Positions 34,412 to 44,099 are shown, counted from the stretch's first letter. The stretch: 56,795 bases of DNA from Verrucomicrobiota bacterium (GCA_029548565.1 JAKPNF010000133.1:1-56795); one strand, 5' to 3'. Program-made: numbers and translations. The notes: generated from the sequence alone by a model not told the origin.

Positions 34412-36754
34412 TTAGACCTTTTTGTGGGCGAAGGCCACCGGTTGCGCGGCGGCGTAGGAGACGCGCCCGTGCAGCATGGTCATCAGAGTGAGGGCGAAAC
34501 TTTCCTTGACTGTGGCCAGTTCCTTGACCGTCAGCGGGCTTTCGTCGAGCTGGCCGTCGAGCAGCTTGTCGCGCAGGATATGGTCGGTCAGTTCCTCGAC
34601 GGACTGCGGCGTGATTTTCTTGAGCGAGCGCGAGGCCGCCTCGACGCTGTCGGCCAGATGGATGATCGCGGTTTCCTTGGACTGCGGGCGCGGGCCGTCA
34701 TAACGGTAGGTGGCCTCGTCGACCTGATCGAGGTAGGCGTTGCGTTTGTCGTGCTCGTCGTGCAGGCGCTTGGCCTTGTCGAAAAAATAGCGGATGATGC
34801 CGGTGCCGTGGTGCTGGACGATGGCGTCCAAAACCGCCGCGGGCAGCCGCGCCTGGCGGGCGATCTGCTCGCCTTCCTTGACGTGGCTTTTAATGATCAG
34901 CGCGCTCATGGGCGGGCTTAGGTCGCCGTTGTGGGGGTTCAAGCCCGTGCGCTGGTTTTCCGTGAAATATTCCGGGCGGTCGATTTTGCCGATGTCGTGA
35001 AACAGCGCGCCCACGCGTGCGGCGATGGGGTTGGCCCCGATGTCGGCCGCAGCGCGTTCGGCCAAGGTGGCGACCATCAGCGAATGGTGGTAGGTGCCCG
35101 GGGCGTCGATCTGCAGGCGGCGCAAGAGAGGGTGGTTGAAGTCCGTCAACTCCAGCAGGCGGATGTCGGTCGTCAGTTTGAAAATCGCCTCAAAAACGGG
35201 GAACAGCCCGATCGCCAGCACGGCCGCCAGCACGCACACAAAGACCGCCAGGAACATGCGCAGCAAAATGACATCCAGCGCCTCGTGATAAAAAATAAAT
35301 TCCAGCGCCAGCGTGAACGCCGCGATCGCCAGCCCCGCGAAAAAGCCCGCCCGCACGATGCGCGCGCGCTGGTGGATGCCCTGGGTCAGCCGCACCGTCA
35401 GCAGCGCGGCCAGAAAGCTGCCGGCGAAAATGTCTATGGAATTGCCCCCGAGCATCAGCGAGCCGAACAGCGAGCTCATCAGGCAGGCCAGCACGGCCGG
35501 GCGTGTGCCGATCAAAATGGAAACCAGCAGCGCCGAGAGCACCGGCGGCATCAGCAGCGAAAAGGAACCGCGCAGGTAAGGGTAGTTTTTGAAAAAGGTG
35601 CTGGCGTCCAGCTCGATGAGCAAACGGGAAAGCCCGAGCGTCAGCAGCACCACCACGCACATCAGCAGCACCTTGTTGCGCGGGGCGGAGATGCTGGGCA
35701 TTCCCACGCGCAAATAAATGCTCGCGCACACCAGCAAGATGACGGTCAGCACGCTTTGGCGCAGCAGCGAGTCGCCGAAAATATCGGCCAGGCCGTGTTT
35801 GCTTAAAAATTTCTGGTAGGCGTTGAGTTTTTCGATGTCGTCCTGCGTGGGCGTTTTGCCCTCGTGGATGATGACCTCGCCCTTGGAGACGTTGACGCTC
35901 ACGGGGTCGATGGTGGCGACGGCCTCGGCCTTGCGCTTTTGGGTGGCCTCGACATCGGGGGCGAGGTTGGGTGCAAGCCCCTGCGAAAACAGCCGTGTGA
36001 GCGCCTGCGTGAGCGCGTCGTTTTTGCTTAAGGAAGAAAGCTGGCGCTGCAAAACCTGTGTTGCCTCGTCCAACGGGCGGGCGTTTTTGTCCTTCCAATT
36101 CTCGGCGCTGAACAGCGGGGAGTTGTTGTCGCTTTCCTGCGAGTTGTCGTACACGCCGTCTTTGGCAAGCGACAGCAAAATATCCAGCGAGCGCGCAAAA
36201 AGGCGGCGGCATTCCGAGGCGGGCAGGGCCGCCAGCGTGAGGGCGTCCTCGGCGCCGACGCTGAGTTTTTCCGCGCTCAGCACGCTGGCCGAGAATTTTT
36301 CCGCCACATCGCGGCGGTGCGCGCCGGGCTCGAGCGTGCCGATCTGCGCGCCGAATTGCCCCAGCGCGGCCTCGAAGGCCTGCACGCGGTTTTTGAAATT
36401 TTCCTGCCCGGACAAATCCAGCGTGATGGTGGTGGGCACCAGCAACTCGCGCTGGCTGATGAGCCGCTGGGTCTGGCGCTGGCTGACGTACGAAAAATCC
36501 TCGCGCGCGATGACCTGGATGGGCGAGGGGCGCTTGTCCGAGATAAACGGCGCCGTCTTGCTGCGCCCGACAAAGCATATCAGGATGAGCGCCACGGCCA
36601 TGAAGGCGAACAGCAGCACCTCAAACACATAGCTTTGCGCCGTGCGCGAGTAGGTCAGCGCGTGCGGGTTGCTTTTGGCCAGTTCCATGCGCCGCTTGCG
36701 GCGCCGCTCGTCCTGCCGAAGCCAGGCCTTGCGCGGTTTGAAAAAAATGGACAT
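34412..36754 (-). CDS. PgpH-like 7TM receptor HD hydrolase (HDIG; c-di-AMP phosphodiesterase family)
   Basis: N-terminal 7TMR-HDED extracellular segment, multi-TM, HPLLRRLQIDAPGTYHHSLMVATLAERAAADIGANPIAARVGALFHDIGKIDRPEYFTENQ HD motif; start MSIFF at 36754. Confidence 0.88.
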   Translation of the reverse strand: MSIFFKPRKAWLRQDERRRKRRMELAKSNPHALTYSRTAQSYVFEVLLFAFMAVALILICFVGRSKTAPFISDKRPSPIQVIAREDFSYVSQRQTQRLISQRELLVPTTITLDLSGQENFKNRVQAFEAALGQFGAQIGTLEPGAHRRDVAEKFSASVLSAEKLSVGAEDALTLAALPASECRRLFARSLDILLSLAKDGVYDNSQESDNNSPLFSAENWKDKNARPLDEATQVLQRQLSSLSKNDALTQALTRLFSQGLAPNLAPDVEATQKRKAEAVATIDPVSVNVSKGEVIIHEGKTPTQDDIEKLNAYQKFLSKHGLADIFGDSLLRQSVLTVILLVCASIYLRVGMPSISAPRNKVLLMCVVVLLTLGLSRLLIELDASTFFKNYPYLRGSFSLLMPPVLSALLVSILIGTRPAVLACLMSSLFGSLMLGGNSIDIFAGSFLAALLTVRLTQGIHQRARIVRAGFFAGLAIAAFTLALEFIFYHEALDVILLRMFLAVFVCVLAAVLAIGLFPVFEAIFKLTTDIRLLELTDFNHPLLRRLQIDAPGTYHHSLMVATLAERAAADIGANPIAARVGALFHDIGKIDRPEYFTENQRTGLNPHNGDLSPPMSALIIKSHVKEGEQIARQARLPAAVLDAIVQHHGTGIIRYFFDKAKRLHDEHDKRNAYLDQVDEATYRYDGPRPQSKETAIIHLADSVEAASRSLKKITPQSVEELTDHILRDKLLDGQLDESPLTVKELATVKESFALTLMTMLHGRVSYAAAQPVAFAHKKV

Positions 36755-36898
36755 GCCAGATCGATACAATTAAAGGCAAGCCCCTTAGCGGCGGAGCTGC
36801 CCCGAAAAGCCCTTCAGTATGCCTTCGCGCTAAGGTAAAAGCGAGTAAAAAACGTTCGTTTTTTTTGTAACTATTTTATTAATAGTAAGTTAGATTTA

Positions 36899-38269
36899 TT
36901 ACGGCTGCTGGTTTTCGGGCATGCGATTGGTCGTTTCGCTGATGTCCTGCTTGAGATTGAACAGCGAAAGCGGGTAGGGGCGCGTGAGGTCGGCGGGGGC
37001 CTTGTCCATCGTGTGCGCGTAGTCGCGGGCGGGGTGGTCGAAGATGGTCTTCCATTCTTTTTGGCGCACGGCGACCAGGTTGTTCAGCTCGTCGTAATAA
37101 AAGAAAGTGTCGCGCGGGCTTTTGTCTGTTTTGCCCAGCAAAAAGGCCGAGAGGTCCAGCCCGTCGATGCCCTCGGGGGCTTCGGCGCCCGCCAGCGCGG
37201 CAAAGGTCGGCAGGATGTCTATGGTGCTGAGGATTTCATCCGTCACTTGGCCGGCCTTGATGCCTGCGGGGTAGTGCATCACGCACGGCACGCGCACGCC
37301 CCCCTCGTAGAGGCTGCGTTTGCCGTTGCGCAGGGGCAGGGCGCTGCCGCTGTCCTGCTCCTTGATGAGCCAGGGGCCGTTGTCGGAGATGAAGATGATG
37401 ACGGTGTTTTCCAGCAGGGCGTTGTCCTTGAGGTATTCGACCAGCTGCCCGACCTTCGCGTCGATTTCCTCGACGACGTCGCCGTAAGGCCCGCGCGCGG
37501 ACTTGCCCGCGAAGGCCGCGTTAGGGAACAGGGGCGTGTGGGGCATATTGGGAGTGATGCACACGTAAAACGGCTTGTTGTTCGCCTTGGCTTTGTCGAT
37601 GAAGCTGATGGCCTCGTTAAAATAACGCTCGGTGAGTGTCGACTGGTCGGCCGGGTACTCGATGCCCTGGGTGCCGCGTATCAGCACGGTTTTCATGCGC
37701 CATTTGCGGCCTTCCTGGGCCAGGCGCGGCAAGTCCTCGCGCTTGACGCCCTCGCGCAGCACAACGTCCTGGGCGATGTCGAGCTCTGCAGGCAGCCAGT
37801 GGTCGTTGCTGGAGGGCAGGCCGTAGAATTCGTCGTAACCCTGCGCGGTCGGCAGGTAGGGCTTTTTGGAGCCAAGGTGCCATTTTCCAAAAAGACCGCA
37901 GGCGTAGCCCTTGGGCTTGAGCACCTCGGCGATCGTCACCTCGTCGGGCGACATGCCGCCGGGGGAGTCGGGATAAAACACCAGGGTGTTTTCGCCGCCG
38001 TTCCAAAGATTGACGTGCGGGTGGTACTTGCCCGTCTGGATGGCGGCACGCGAAGGCGTGCACACGGACGAGGAGGCGTAAAACGACGTGGCCCGCAGCC
38101 CGTTTTTCGCCAAAGCGTCGATATGGGGCGTGCGGATATCCGGCGAGCCAAAGCAACCGAGATCCTGATAACCCTGGTCGTCCGTCATGATGAGGATGAA
38201 ATTGGGCTGCGCCACGAGCGCCGTGGGAAGCAAAAGCAAAGGGAGGGAAGCAAGGGATGATTTTTTCAT
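36899..38269 (-). CDS. Sulfatase (arylsulfatase-like)
   Basis: FILIMTDDQGYQDLGCFGSPDIRTPHIDALA, VCTPSRAAIQTGKY signature, GKWHLG, FISDNGPW; signal peptide. Confidence 0.92.
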   Translation of the reverse strand: MKKSSLASLPLLLLPTALVAQPNFILIMTDDQGYQDLGCFGSPDIRTPHIDALAKNGLRATSFYASSSVCTPSRAAIQTGKYHPHVNLWNGGENTLVFYPDSPGGMSPDEVTIAEVLKPKGYACGLFGKWHLGSKKPYLPTAQGYDEFYGLPSSNDHWLPAELDIAQDVVLREGVKREDLPRLAQEGRKWRMKTVLIRGTQGIEYPADQSTLTERYFNEAISFIDKAKANNKPFYVCITPNMPHTPLFPNAAFAGKSARGPYGDVVEEIDAKVGQLVEYLKDNALLENTVIIFISDNGPWLIKEQDSGSALPLRNGKRSLYEGGVRVPCVMHYPAGIKAGQVTDEILSTIDILPTFAALAGAEAPEGIDGLDLSAFLLGKTDKSPRDTFFYYDELNNLVAVRQKEWKTIFDHPARDYAHTMDKAPADLTRPYPLSLFNLKQDISETTNRMPENQQP

Positions 38270-38275
38270 GGTATT

Positions 38276-38284
38276 ATTATAACA
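38276..38284 (-). promoter_or_regulatory. Candidate extended -10 (TGT-TATAAT) just upstream of the sulfatase ATG
   Basis: Minus strand TGTTATAAT; the hexamer ends only 6 nt before ATG (38269). Confidence 0.4.
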
Positions 38285-38429
38285 TTTTTATAATAGTGGA
38301 AAATTTTGCACAAATATAAAAATCCACCGCGCCCAAAAAAAACACGCGAGCGCAAAGCACGCGAGCGTGCACAATCCGGGCGCTCGACAAGGCGCCGCGG
38401 GTGCTTATACAGCAGGACCATTTCCTACT

Positions 38430-38486
38430 CTATTCGGAATTAGTGCGAACTAATTCCGAATAGGCTCGGAATTGGTTCCCACGCAC
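38430..38486. promoter_or_regulatory. Three-arm inverted-repeat element with two mutually exclusive stems
   Basis: CTATTCGGAATTAGT-GCGA-ACTAATTCCGAATAG (perfect 15-bp stem, 4-nt loop), and GTGCGAACTAATTCC pairing with GGAATTGGTTcccaCGCAC. Confidence 0.6.
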
Positions 38487-38671
38487 TACAACACGCCGAT
38501 AAAAATCTCCGTCCTGGACTTGTTCAAGATTCTGGTATGATATCTCTGTCTTGTGAACATCGGGAGAGTGTTTAAAGGGCTATAATAAGGATAAATTTGC
38601 GTCGCGCGGCAAAACGGCTGCCAAAAACGCCGAAGGACTCGGTGGGTTCAACCGCGCACGGTTCACACGCC

Positions 38672-39628
38672 TCATCCCTCGCCGCGGTAGCGTTCGTAGG
38701 CTTGGATGATGGCTCCGACCAGCGGGTGGCGCACGACGTCGCCGTGGTCGAAGTAAAACAGCTTGATGCCCTCGACATCGCGCAACACCTCGACGGCTTG
38801 CTTGAGGCCGGAGATTTTCGCGTGGGGCAGGTCGACTTGCGTGATGTCGCCGGTCACAATCATTTGCCCGCGCTCGCCCAGGCGGGTGAGGAACATCATC
38901 ATTTGCTCAGGGGTGGTGTTCTGGGCCTCGTCCAAAATGATGTGGGCGTTGGACAGCGTGCGCCCGCGCATGTAGGCCAAGGGCGCTATCTCGATGACGC
39001 CTTTTTCGACCAGGCGGGCGGTTTCTTCGAGGCCGAGCATGTCGTGCAGGGCGTCGTACAGCGGGCGCAGGTAGGGCAGGATTTTTTCCTTGAGGTCGCC
39101 CGGCAGAAAGCCGAGGGCTTCCCCGGCTTCCACGGCGGGGCGGGTGAGGATGATTTTTTCGACCTTTCCTTGCTGCAGCGCATCGACGGCGGCGGCCACG
39201 GCCAGGTAGGTCTTGCCCGTGCCCGCGGGGCCGATGCCAAAGACGATGTCGTTCTTTTGGATGAACTGCAGGTAGCGCTTTTGGTTGAGCGTCTTGGGGA
39301 CGATGCTCGTTTTTTTGAAGCGCAACACCAGCGGCTCGCGGTAAATCTCGCGGATCTGGTCGGCCTGCCCGCGCAAGACGGCGGCCAGCGTGTTTGAAAA
39401 ATCCGACTCCCCGATCGCAAGCCCCTGCGTGCGCCCCTCGTTGAGCAGTTCGAACAGCTCGGCGGCTTTCTGCACGGCGGCCTTGTCGCCCTGAATGCTC
39501 AGCGCGTCGTCGCGCGCCTCGAGTTTGACGTTGAGGGTCGCCTCGGCCTGCGCGAGCAGGGCGGGCTTGTTGGCGTACAACTGGCTGAGATGGCGGGGCG
39601 AGGAAAAGGTGAGCGTTTTGCCGGGCAT
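38672..39628 (-). CDS. phoH: PhoH family ATPase
   Basis: DIVFGIGPAGTGKTYLAVAAAVDAL, IILTRPAVEAGEALGFLPGDLKEK, HIILDEAQNTTPEQMMMFLTRLG, VTGDITQVDLP. Confidence 0.94.
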   Translation of the reverse strand: MPGKTLTFSSPRHLSQLYANKPALLAQAEATLNVKLEARDDALSIQGDKAAVQKAAELFELLNEGRTQGLAIGESDFSNTLAAVLRGQADQIREIYREPLVLRFKKTSIVPKTLNQKRYLQFIQKNDIVFGIGPAGTGKTYLAVAAAVDALQQGKVEKIILTRPAVEAGEALGFLPGDLKEKILPYLRPLYDALHDMLGLEETARLVEKGVIEIAPLAYMRGRTLSNAHIILDEAQNTTPEQMMMFLTRLGERGQMIVTGDITQVDLPHAKISGLKQAVEVLRDVEGIKLFYFDHGDVVRHPLVGAIIQAYERYRGEG

Positions 39629-39657
39629 GAAAAAAATTAAACAGGCGTGATTTGTTT

Positions 39658-41103
39658 TTACCCGCGCCGCTTGCGTAGCGCCAGCGCGAGCATCGCGCAG
39701 GAGAGCAACGCGGCGGTGGCGGCGGGCTCGGGGATGGTGGAGATGTTTAGGAAAAATTTATTTCCGTCCCACTGCGTACTAGCCGACAGCACGCGCGGGT
39801 CGTCGGCTCCGAGAATCGTCCACGCGATGGATTTCATCGCGGCATCGACGCTGTTGGTGACGTCCAACAAGAAAATCCGGGCATTCAGCTCTCCGAAGAT
39901 ATCTGCTATGTTGATGATATAGGTGCCGGAAGTGTCAAGGGCGACGCTCTGCGCGTCGAGCACCGCGTCGGTCTCGCTCAGCGGGGCGGACAAGTCTATG
40001 TCAAAGCGCAGCGTGCTGTCTGCGCTGACCGTCAAAGTCCGGCCGACAGAGACGCCGTCGGTCTTGTTGGAAACCGCCAAGGTGCCATTGCGGACATCCA
40101 CCGTGTTTTCAAAGACGCTGGTGCCCCCGCTGAGCGACACGATGCCGGTGCCCGAAGAACCGATAGTCATTGCGCGCGCAACGCTGAGCGCCGCGCCGTC
40201 TTGAACGGACAAGGTGCCGGTGCCACTGGCATAGTACCCAAAATACAAGGGACTTTCCACAATTGCACTGCTACCGCTGCCGGAAATAATCAGCGTGCCG
40301 TTGCCGTAATTGCCGACAATGGTGGTGCTGCCCAGCGTCAGCGCGCCGCCGTCTTGAATGGATATTATACCTGCGGAAGCGGAGTTTCCACCCACAGTCA
40401 AGGTACCTTTTATGATCGCATTGCTACCGGCCCCGCTGACCAAGAGCTTCCCGCTGCCACTGAAGGCCAGGTACGTGTACCCGGAATGCGACAACGTCCC
40501 GCCATCGAGCACTTGCACCGTGCCCGAAGCGCTGCGGGTGTACCCCAAATGCATGGCAGTGCCAATAATGGCCTTGCTGGTGCTGCCGCTGACAAGCATC
40601 GTGGCGTTTCCGGAAAAGCCCAGCAGGGCGCTGCCAGTCGCCGTCAGGGAGCCGCCGTCCCGGATGGAAACTGTCCCTGTGGCCGCCGAACTGTACCCGA
40701 AATTCAGGTTAGTGGCAACCACGCCGAGGCCGCTGCCGCTGATCAGAAAGGACGCCGTCGCCCCGGCTTGGGCCACGTAAACGTGGCCGTTTGTCTTGAG
40801 CTGCCCGCCCAAAAGCGAAACCGTGCCGTAATTTATGCTCAACGTTCCCCCGCTGACGCTCGCCGCGCTGATGGTCAAGGCGCCAAGCATGTTGGAGGTG
40901 CTATCGGTGTATTGGCCGATGCTCAAGGTATCGGTACCCCAGTTCCAGCTCTCCAGCGTCGTGCTGCTGGGCGTGTGGGACAAGGTTCCCGACCACGTCA
41001 GCGCATCCTGCGCAAGCGCATGTGAAAACCCCAGCGCCAAAAACAGCGCGGCGCAGGCAATAATCCCGCTTTTTTGCCCAAGGGTGGGGTATAATCGTTC
41101 CAT
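39658..41103 (-). CDS. PEP-CTERM autotransporter-repeat protein with about 51-aa tandem repeats
   Basis: Signal peptide; repeated LVSGSGSxAI...GYxxSxxGTVSVxDGGxL; C-terminal IPEPAATAALLSCAMLALALRKRRG. Confidence 0.82.
   Translation of the reverse strand: MERLYPTLGQKSGIIACAALFLALGFSHALAQDALTWSGTLSHTPSSTTLESWNWGTDTLSIGQYTDSTSNMLGALTISAASVSGGTLSINYGTVSLLGGQLKTNGHVYVAQAGATASFLISGSGLGVVATNLNFGYSSAATGTVSIRDGGSLTATGSALLGFSGNATMLVSGSTSKAIIGTAMHLGYTRSASGTVQVLDGGTLSHSGYTYLAFSGSGKLLVSGAGSNAIIKGTLTVGGNSASAGIISIQDGGALTLGSTTIVGNYGNGTLIISGSGSSAIVESPLYFGYYASGTGTLSVQDGAALSVARAMTIGSSGTGIVSLSGGTSVFENTVDVRNGTLAVSNKTDGVSVGRTLTVSADSTLRFDIDLSAPLSETDAVLDAQSVALDTSGTYIINIADIFGELNARIFLLDVTNSVDAAMKSIAWTILGADDPRVLSASTQWDGNKFFLNISTIPEPAATAALLSCAMLALALRKRRG
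40138..40746 (-). repeat. Four diverged tandem coding repeats, about 153 bp (50-51 aa) each
   Basis: Manual alignment of residues ~120-322 of the 39658-41103 product. Confidence 0.65.
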
Positions 41104-41225
41104 AACTAATAAAATGAATTGTCCCGCCGGGGATGTCGATTTTTTTTCGACAATCCTCTGCTAAACAATCCCATCACAACCCGCTCAAGATGGCCGAGAT
41201 GTGAAAGAACGCCGCGCGCTTTTCC

Positions 41226-41711
41226 TTAAACAAACTTGCGCAGGCGCTCCCACATGGTATCAAGGGCATCGGGCAGGCAGCGTGTGCCCGCGATCACCGG
41301 CATGAAATTGCTGTCGCCCTCCCAGCGCGGGACAATGTGGCAGTGCAGGTGCGTCGGTATCCCCGCGCCGGCCGCCTTGCCGAAATTAAAGCCCACGTTG
41401 AACCCGTGCGGGGCCAGCGCCTTCGTCAAAATGTCCTGCGCCTTGACAATCGTTTCCATCAAGTCCGCGCGCTCGTCGGCGGAAAGTTCCTCAAGGCGCG
41501 GCACCTCGCGGTAGGGCACGGCCAGCAAATGCCCCGCGTTGTAGGGGAATTTGTTCATCACGATGAAGCTGTGCGGCCCCTTGTGGATGAGCAGGGCTTT
41601 TTTCTCGTCCGGCTCGTTGGGGATTTTGAGGAAGGGGTTTTCCTTGGCCTGGGCTTCGCAGGTGGGCGCCTCGATGTAGGCCATGCGCCAGTGGGGGTGT
41701 AGGAAATTCAT
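41226..41711 (-). CDS. HIT-family hydrolase
   Basis: NKFPYNAGHLLAVPYREV...GFNVGFNFGKAAGAGIPTHLHCHIVPRW (H-x-H-x-H). Confidence 0.92.
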   Translation of the reverse strand: MNFLHPHWRMAYIEAPTCEAQAKENPFLKIPNEPDEKKALLIHKGPHSFIVMNKFPYNAGHLLAVPYREVPRLEELSADERADLMETIVKAQDILTKALAPHGFNVGFNFGKAAGAGIPTHLHCHIVPRWEGDSNFMPVIAGTRCLPDALDTMWERLRKFV

Positions 41712-41855
41712 ACTTTAAGAGTTCTCGTGTTTTTTCTTTTACGTTAACCGCCAAATCCCCCCGTGAAAAGACAGAAAACCGCGTGGCGAGAAAAAAGCCC
41801 GCCCGTTTTGCCTGCGGGCTTGCGAAGCGTGCGGGGCAGGCGTTATTGTGTGGGC

Positions 41856-42200
41856 ATGAAAGCCATATTGAAAAAAGGGGCACTTTGCCTGCTGGCCGCG
41901 GCGGCGCTGGGGATTTTGGCGGGCTGCGCAAGCAAGCCCTCCGCCCAGGGAATGACGCGTGAGCAGATCACCGAAAAATTCAAAAACAAGGAGATTTCCC
42001 GCCAGGTCTATATCGATTTGATCACGGACTACGAGCGCCTGCACCCGCAAGAAGGCGCCGCCAATCCCAATAACCCGACTGCGGCCACGCAACAACAAAA
42101 CCGCCAAGCCGCTCCAGCCTTCACCCCCGAAAGCTCGCGCGAGCGCGATGCGCCCGTGTATCCTTCCGGCGTCGACGCCTACGTGCCTCCGGCTCCCTAA
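41856..42200 (+). CDS. Small lipoprotein
   Basis: MKAILKKGALCLLAAAALGILAGCASKPSAQ lipobox. Confidence 0.7.
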   Translation: MKAILKKGALCLLAAAALGILAGCASKPSAQGMTREQITEKFKNKEISRQVYIDLITDYERLHPQEGAANPNNPTAATQQQNRQAAPAFTPESSRERDAPVYPSGVDAYVPPAP

Positions 42201-42214
42201 CGCGCATTCCCGAC

Positions 42215-43084
42215 GTGCCCGAGAAGACGCTTGTACTGGCCACGCGCCGCAGCCCACTTGCGATCCGGCAGGCGGAGCTGGCGTCCGCGTTTCTGGCTGA
42301 AAAAACCGGCCGCGCCTGCGAGCTGTTGCCGCTGAGCACCACGGGCGACCGCCAGCTCGACTGGTCGCTGGAAATGCAAGGCGGCAAAGGACTTTTCACG
42401 AAGGAACTTGAGCAGGCGCTTTTGGAAGGCAAGGCCGATATAGCCGTGCACAGCGCCAAGGATTTGCCCGCGGGCGACCAGCCGCAGAGCTTGGCCATCG
42501 CGGGCTTTTTGCTCCGTGCCGACGCGCGCGACGTGTGGATTGTGAGCGAACGCATGGGCGCGGGCGCTTTGCCTGAAAAAATCGCCACCGCCAGCCCGCG
42601 CCGCCGCGCCCAGCTCTCCAAAATTTTCCGCGCCGCCGCATTTTGCGAGGTGCGCGGCAACGTGCATACGCGCCTCAAAAAAATCGCCGACGGCTATGCC
42701 GACGGCACGGTGCTCGCGCAGGCGGGGCTTTCGCGCCTGGGCATAGCGGAATTTGAGGGGCTGCGCTTTGATGTCCTTCCCCTCACCACAATGGTGCCCG
42801 CCGCAGGGCAGGGTGCGATCTGTCTGCAAACCCGCGCCACAGACGCGCCGATGTTTTCAGAAATTTTAGACAAACAAACCGCCTACGCAGTAAACCTCGA
42901 ACGCGCAATCTTGGCGCGCCTGGGCGGCGGCTGCCAAGTGGCCGTCGGCGTGCATTGGCAAAACGAAAAACTATACCTGTTCGATGAAGCCAAGGGCGGC
43001 TTAAAAATGTTTAATATACCCGTCGCCGCATTAGCGGATATCCCCGCGCAAGTGGAGGCGCTTTTCAAAAATGACCTCGCGTGA
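42215..43084 (+). CDS. hemC: Porphobilinogen deaminase (hydroxymethylbilane synthase)
   Basis: LATRRSPLAIRQAELA, GGKGLFTKELEQALLEGKADIAVHSAKDLP, PAAGQGAICLQ, LGGGCQVAVG. Confidence 0.94.
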   Translation: MPEKTLVLATRRSPLAIRQAELASAFLAEKTGRACELLPLSTTGDRQLDWSLEMQGGKGLFTKELEQALLEGKADIAVHSAKDLPAGDQPQSLAIAGFLLRADARDVWIVSERMGAGALPEKIATASPRRRAQLSKIFRAAAFCEVRGNVHTRLKKIADGYADGTVLAQAGLSRLGIAEFEGLRFDVLPLTTMVPAAGQGAICLQTRATDAPMFSEILDKQTAYAVNLERAILARLGGGCQVAVGVHWQNEKLYLFDEAKGGLKMFNIPVAALADIPAQVEALFKNDLA

Positions 43085-44099
43085 ACGCTTTTTGGCCGCC
43101 GCCTACGCGCAAAAAACCGACCGCCGCCCGATCTGGCTGATGCGCCAGGCAGGCCGCTATCTGCCTGAGTACCGCGCCCTGCGCGAGAAGCACGGCTTTT
43201 TGGAGATGGTCAAAACGCCGGAACTGGCCGCCGAAGTCACCCTGCAACCCTTGCGCCGCTACGCGCTGGACGCAGCGATACTGTTTAGCGACATCCTCAC
43301 CATCCCTGAAGCCTTGGGTATCCCCTACGCCTTCCGCGAAGGCGGTGGTATCGCGATGCAGGGAAAAATCGAGAACGCGCACGACGTGAAAAAATTGCAG
43401 CCAGAAGATGTCACCGGACGCCTCGGCTATGTGTACGACGCGTTGCGTTTGACGCGCGCCGCATTGAGAGACACGGCGCTGCTGGGCTTTTGCGGCGCGC
43501 CGTGGACGCTGGCAGCCTACCTGGTGCAGGGCGGCTCGGCGGAGGGTTTTCCGCGCCTGCTCGCACTCGCACGAGAAGATAAAAAAACATTGCACCTGCT
43601 TTTGGAAAAACTGGCTGTGGCCGCCGCCGCGCACCTGCGCGCGCAGATCGCCGCGGGCGCGGATGCCGTTCAAATTTTCGATTCCTGGGCAGGCATTTGC
43701 CCGGCGGAGGATTACGCGGAAAACTCGCTGCGCTGGGTGAAACAAATCATCGAGCAGCTACCCAAAGGCACTCCCGTCATCTTTTTCGCCAAGGGCGCAA
43801 AAGACACTGCCGCGTTATGGGACAGCGGCGCGCAGGTGCTCGGCTTTGGCAGCGAAGCGGATTTGCCCGCTATCGCGAAATCAACGCCGCAGGGCAAGGC
43901 GGTGCAGGGTAATCTGGGCAATGCGCTGCTGCTCGAGAGTCCGGAAAAAACGGCGGCTGCCGCCCGCGCGCTCCTGGAAAAAATGCGCGGGATCGACGGT
44001 TATATTTTCAATCTGGGACATGGCCTTTTGCCGCAAACCACACCCGAGACAGTCGGCGCACTGGTGGACGCGGTCACGCACTTCGACGTTGCGCCATAG
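43071..44099 (+). CDS. hemE: Uroporphyrinogen decarboxylase
   Basis: RRPIWLMRQAGRYLPEYRALREK, ILFSDILTIPEALG, GFCGAPWTLAAYLVQGG, YIFNLGHGLLPQT; overlaps hemC by 14 nt. Confidence 0.95.
   Translation: MTSRERFLAAAYAQKTDRRPIWLMRQAGRYLPEYRALREKHGFLEMVKTPELAAEVTLQPLRRYALDAAILFSDILTIPEALGIPYAFREGGGIAMQGKIENAHDVKKLQPEDVTGRLGYVYDALRLTRAALRDTALLGFCGAPWTLAAYLVQGGSAEGFPRLLALAREDKKTLHLLLEKLAVAAAAHLRAQIAAGADAVQIFDSWAGICPAEDYAENSLRWVKQIIEQLPKGTPVIFFAKGAKDTAALWDSGAQVLGFGSEADLPAIAKSTPQGKAVQGNLGNALLLESPEKTAAAARALLEKMRGIDGYIFNLGHGLLPQTTPETVGALVDAVTHFDVAP

Noticed and set aside
38581-38586. Perfect TATAAT on the plus strand
   Set aside because: No -35 at suitable spacing (nearest TTGTGA is 24 nt away) and no plus-strand gene downstream; likely chance.
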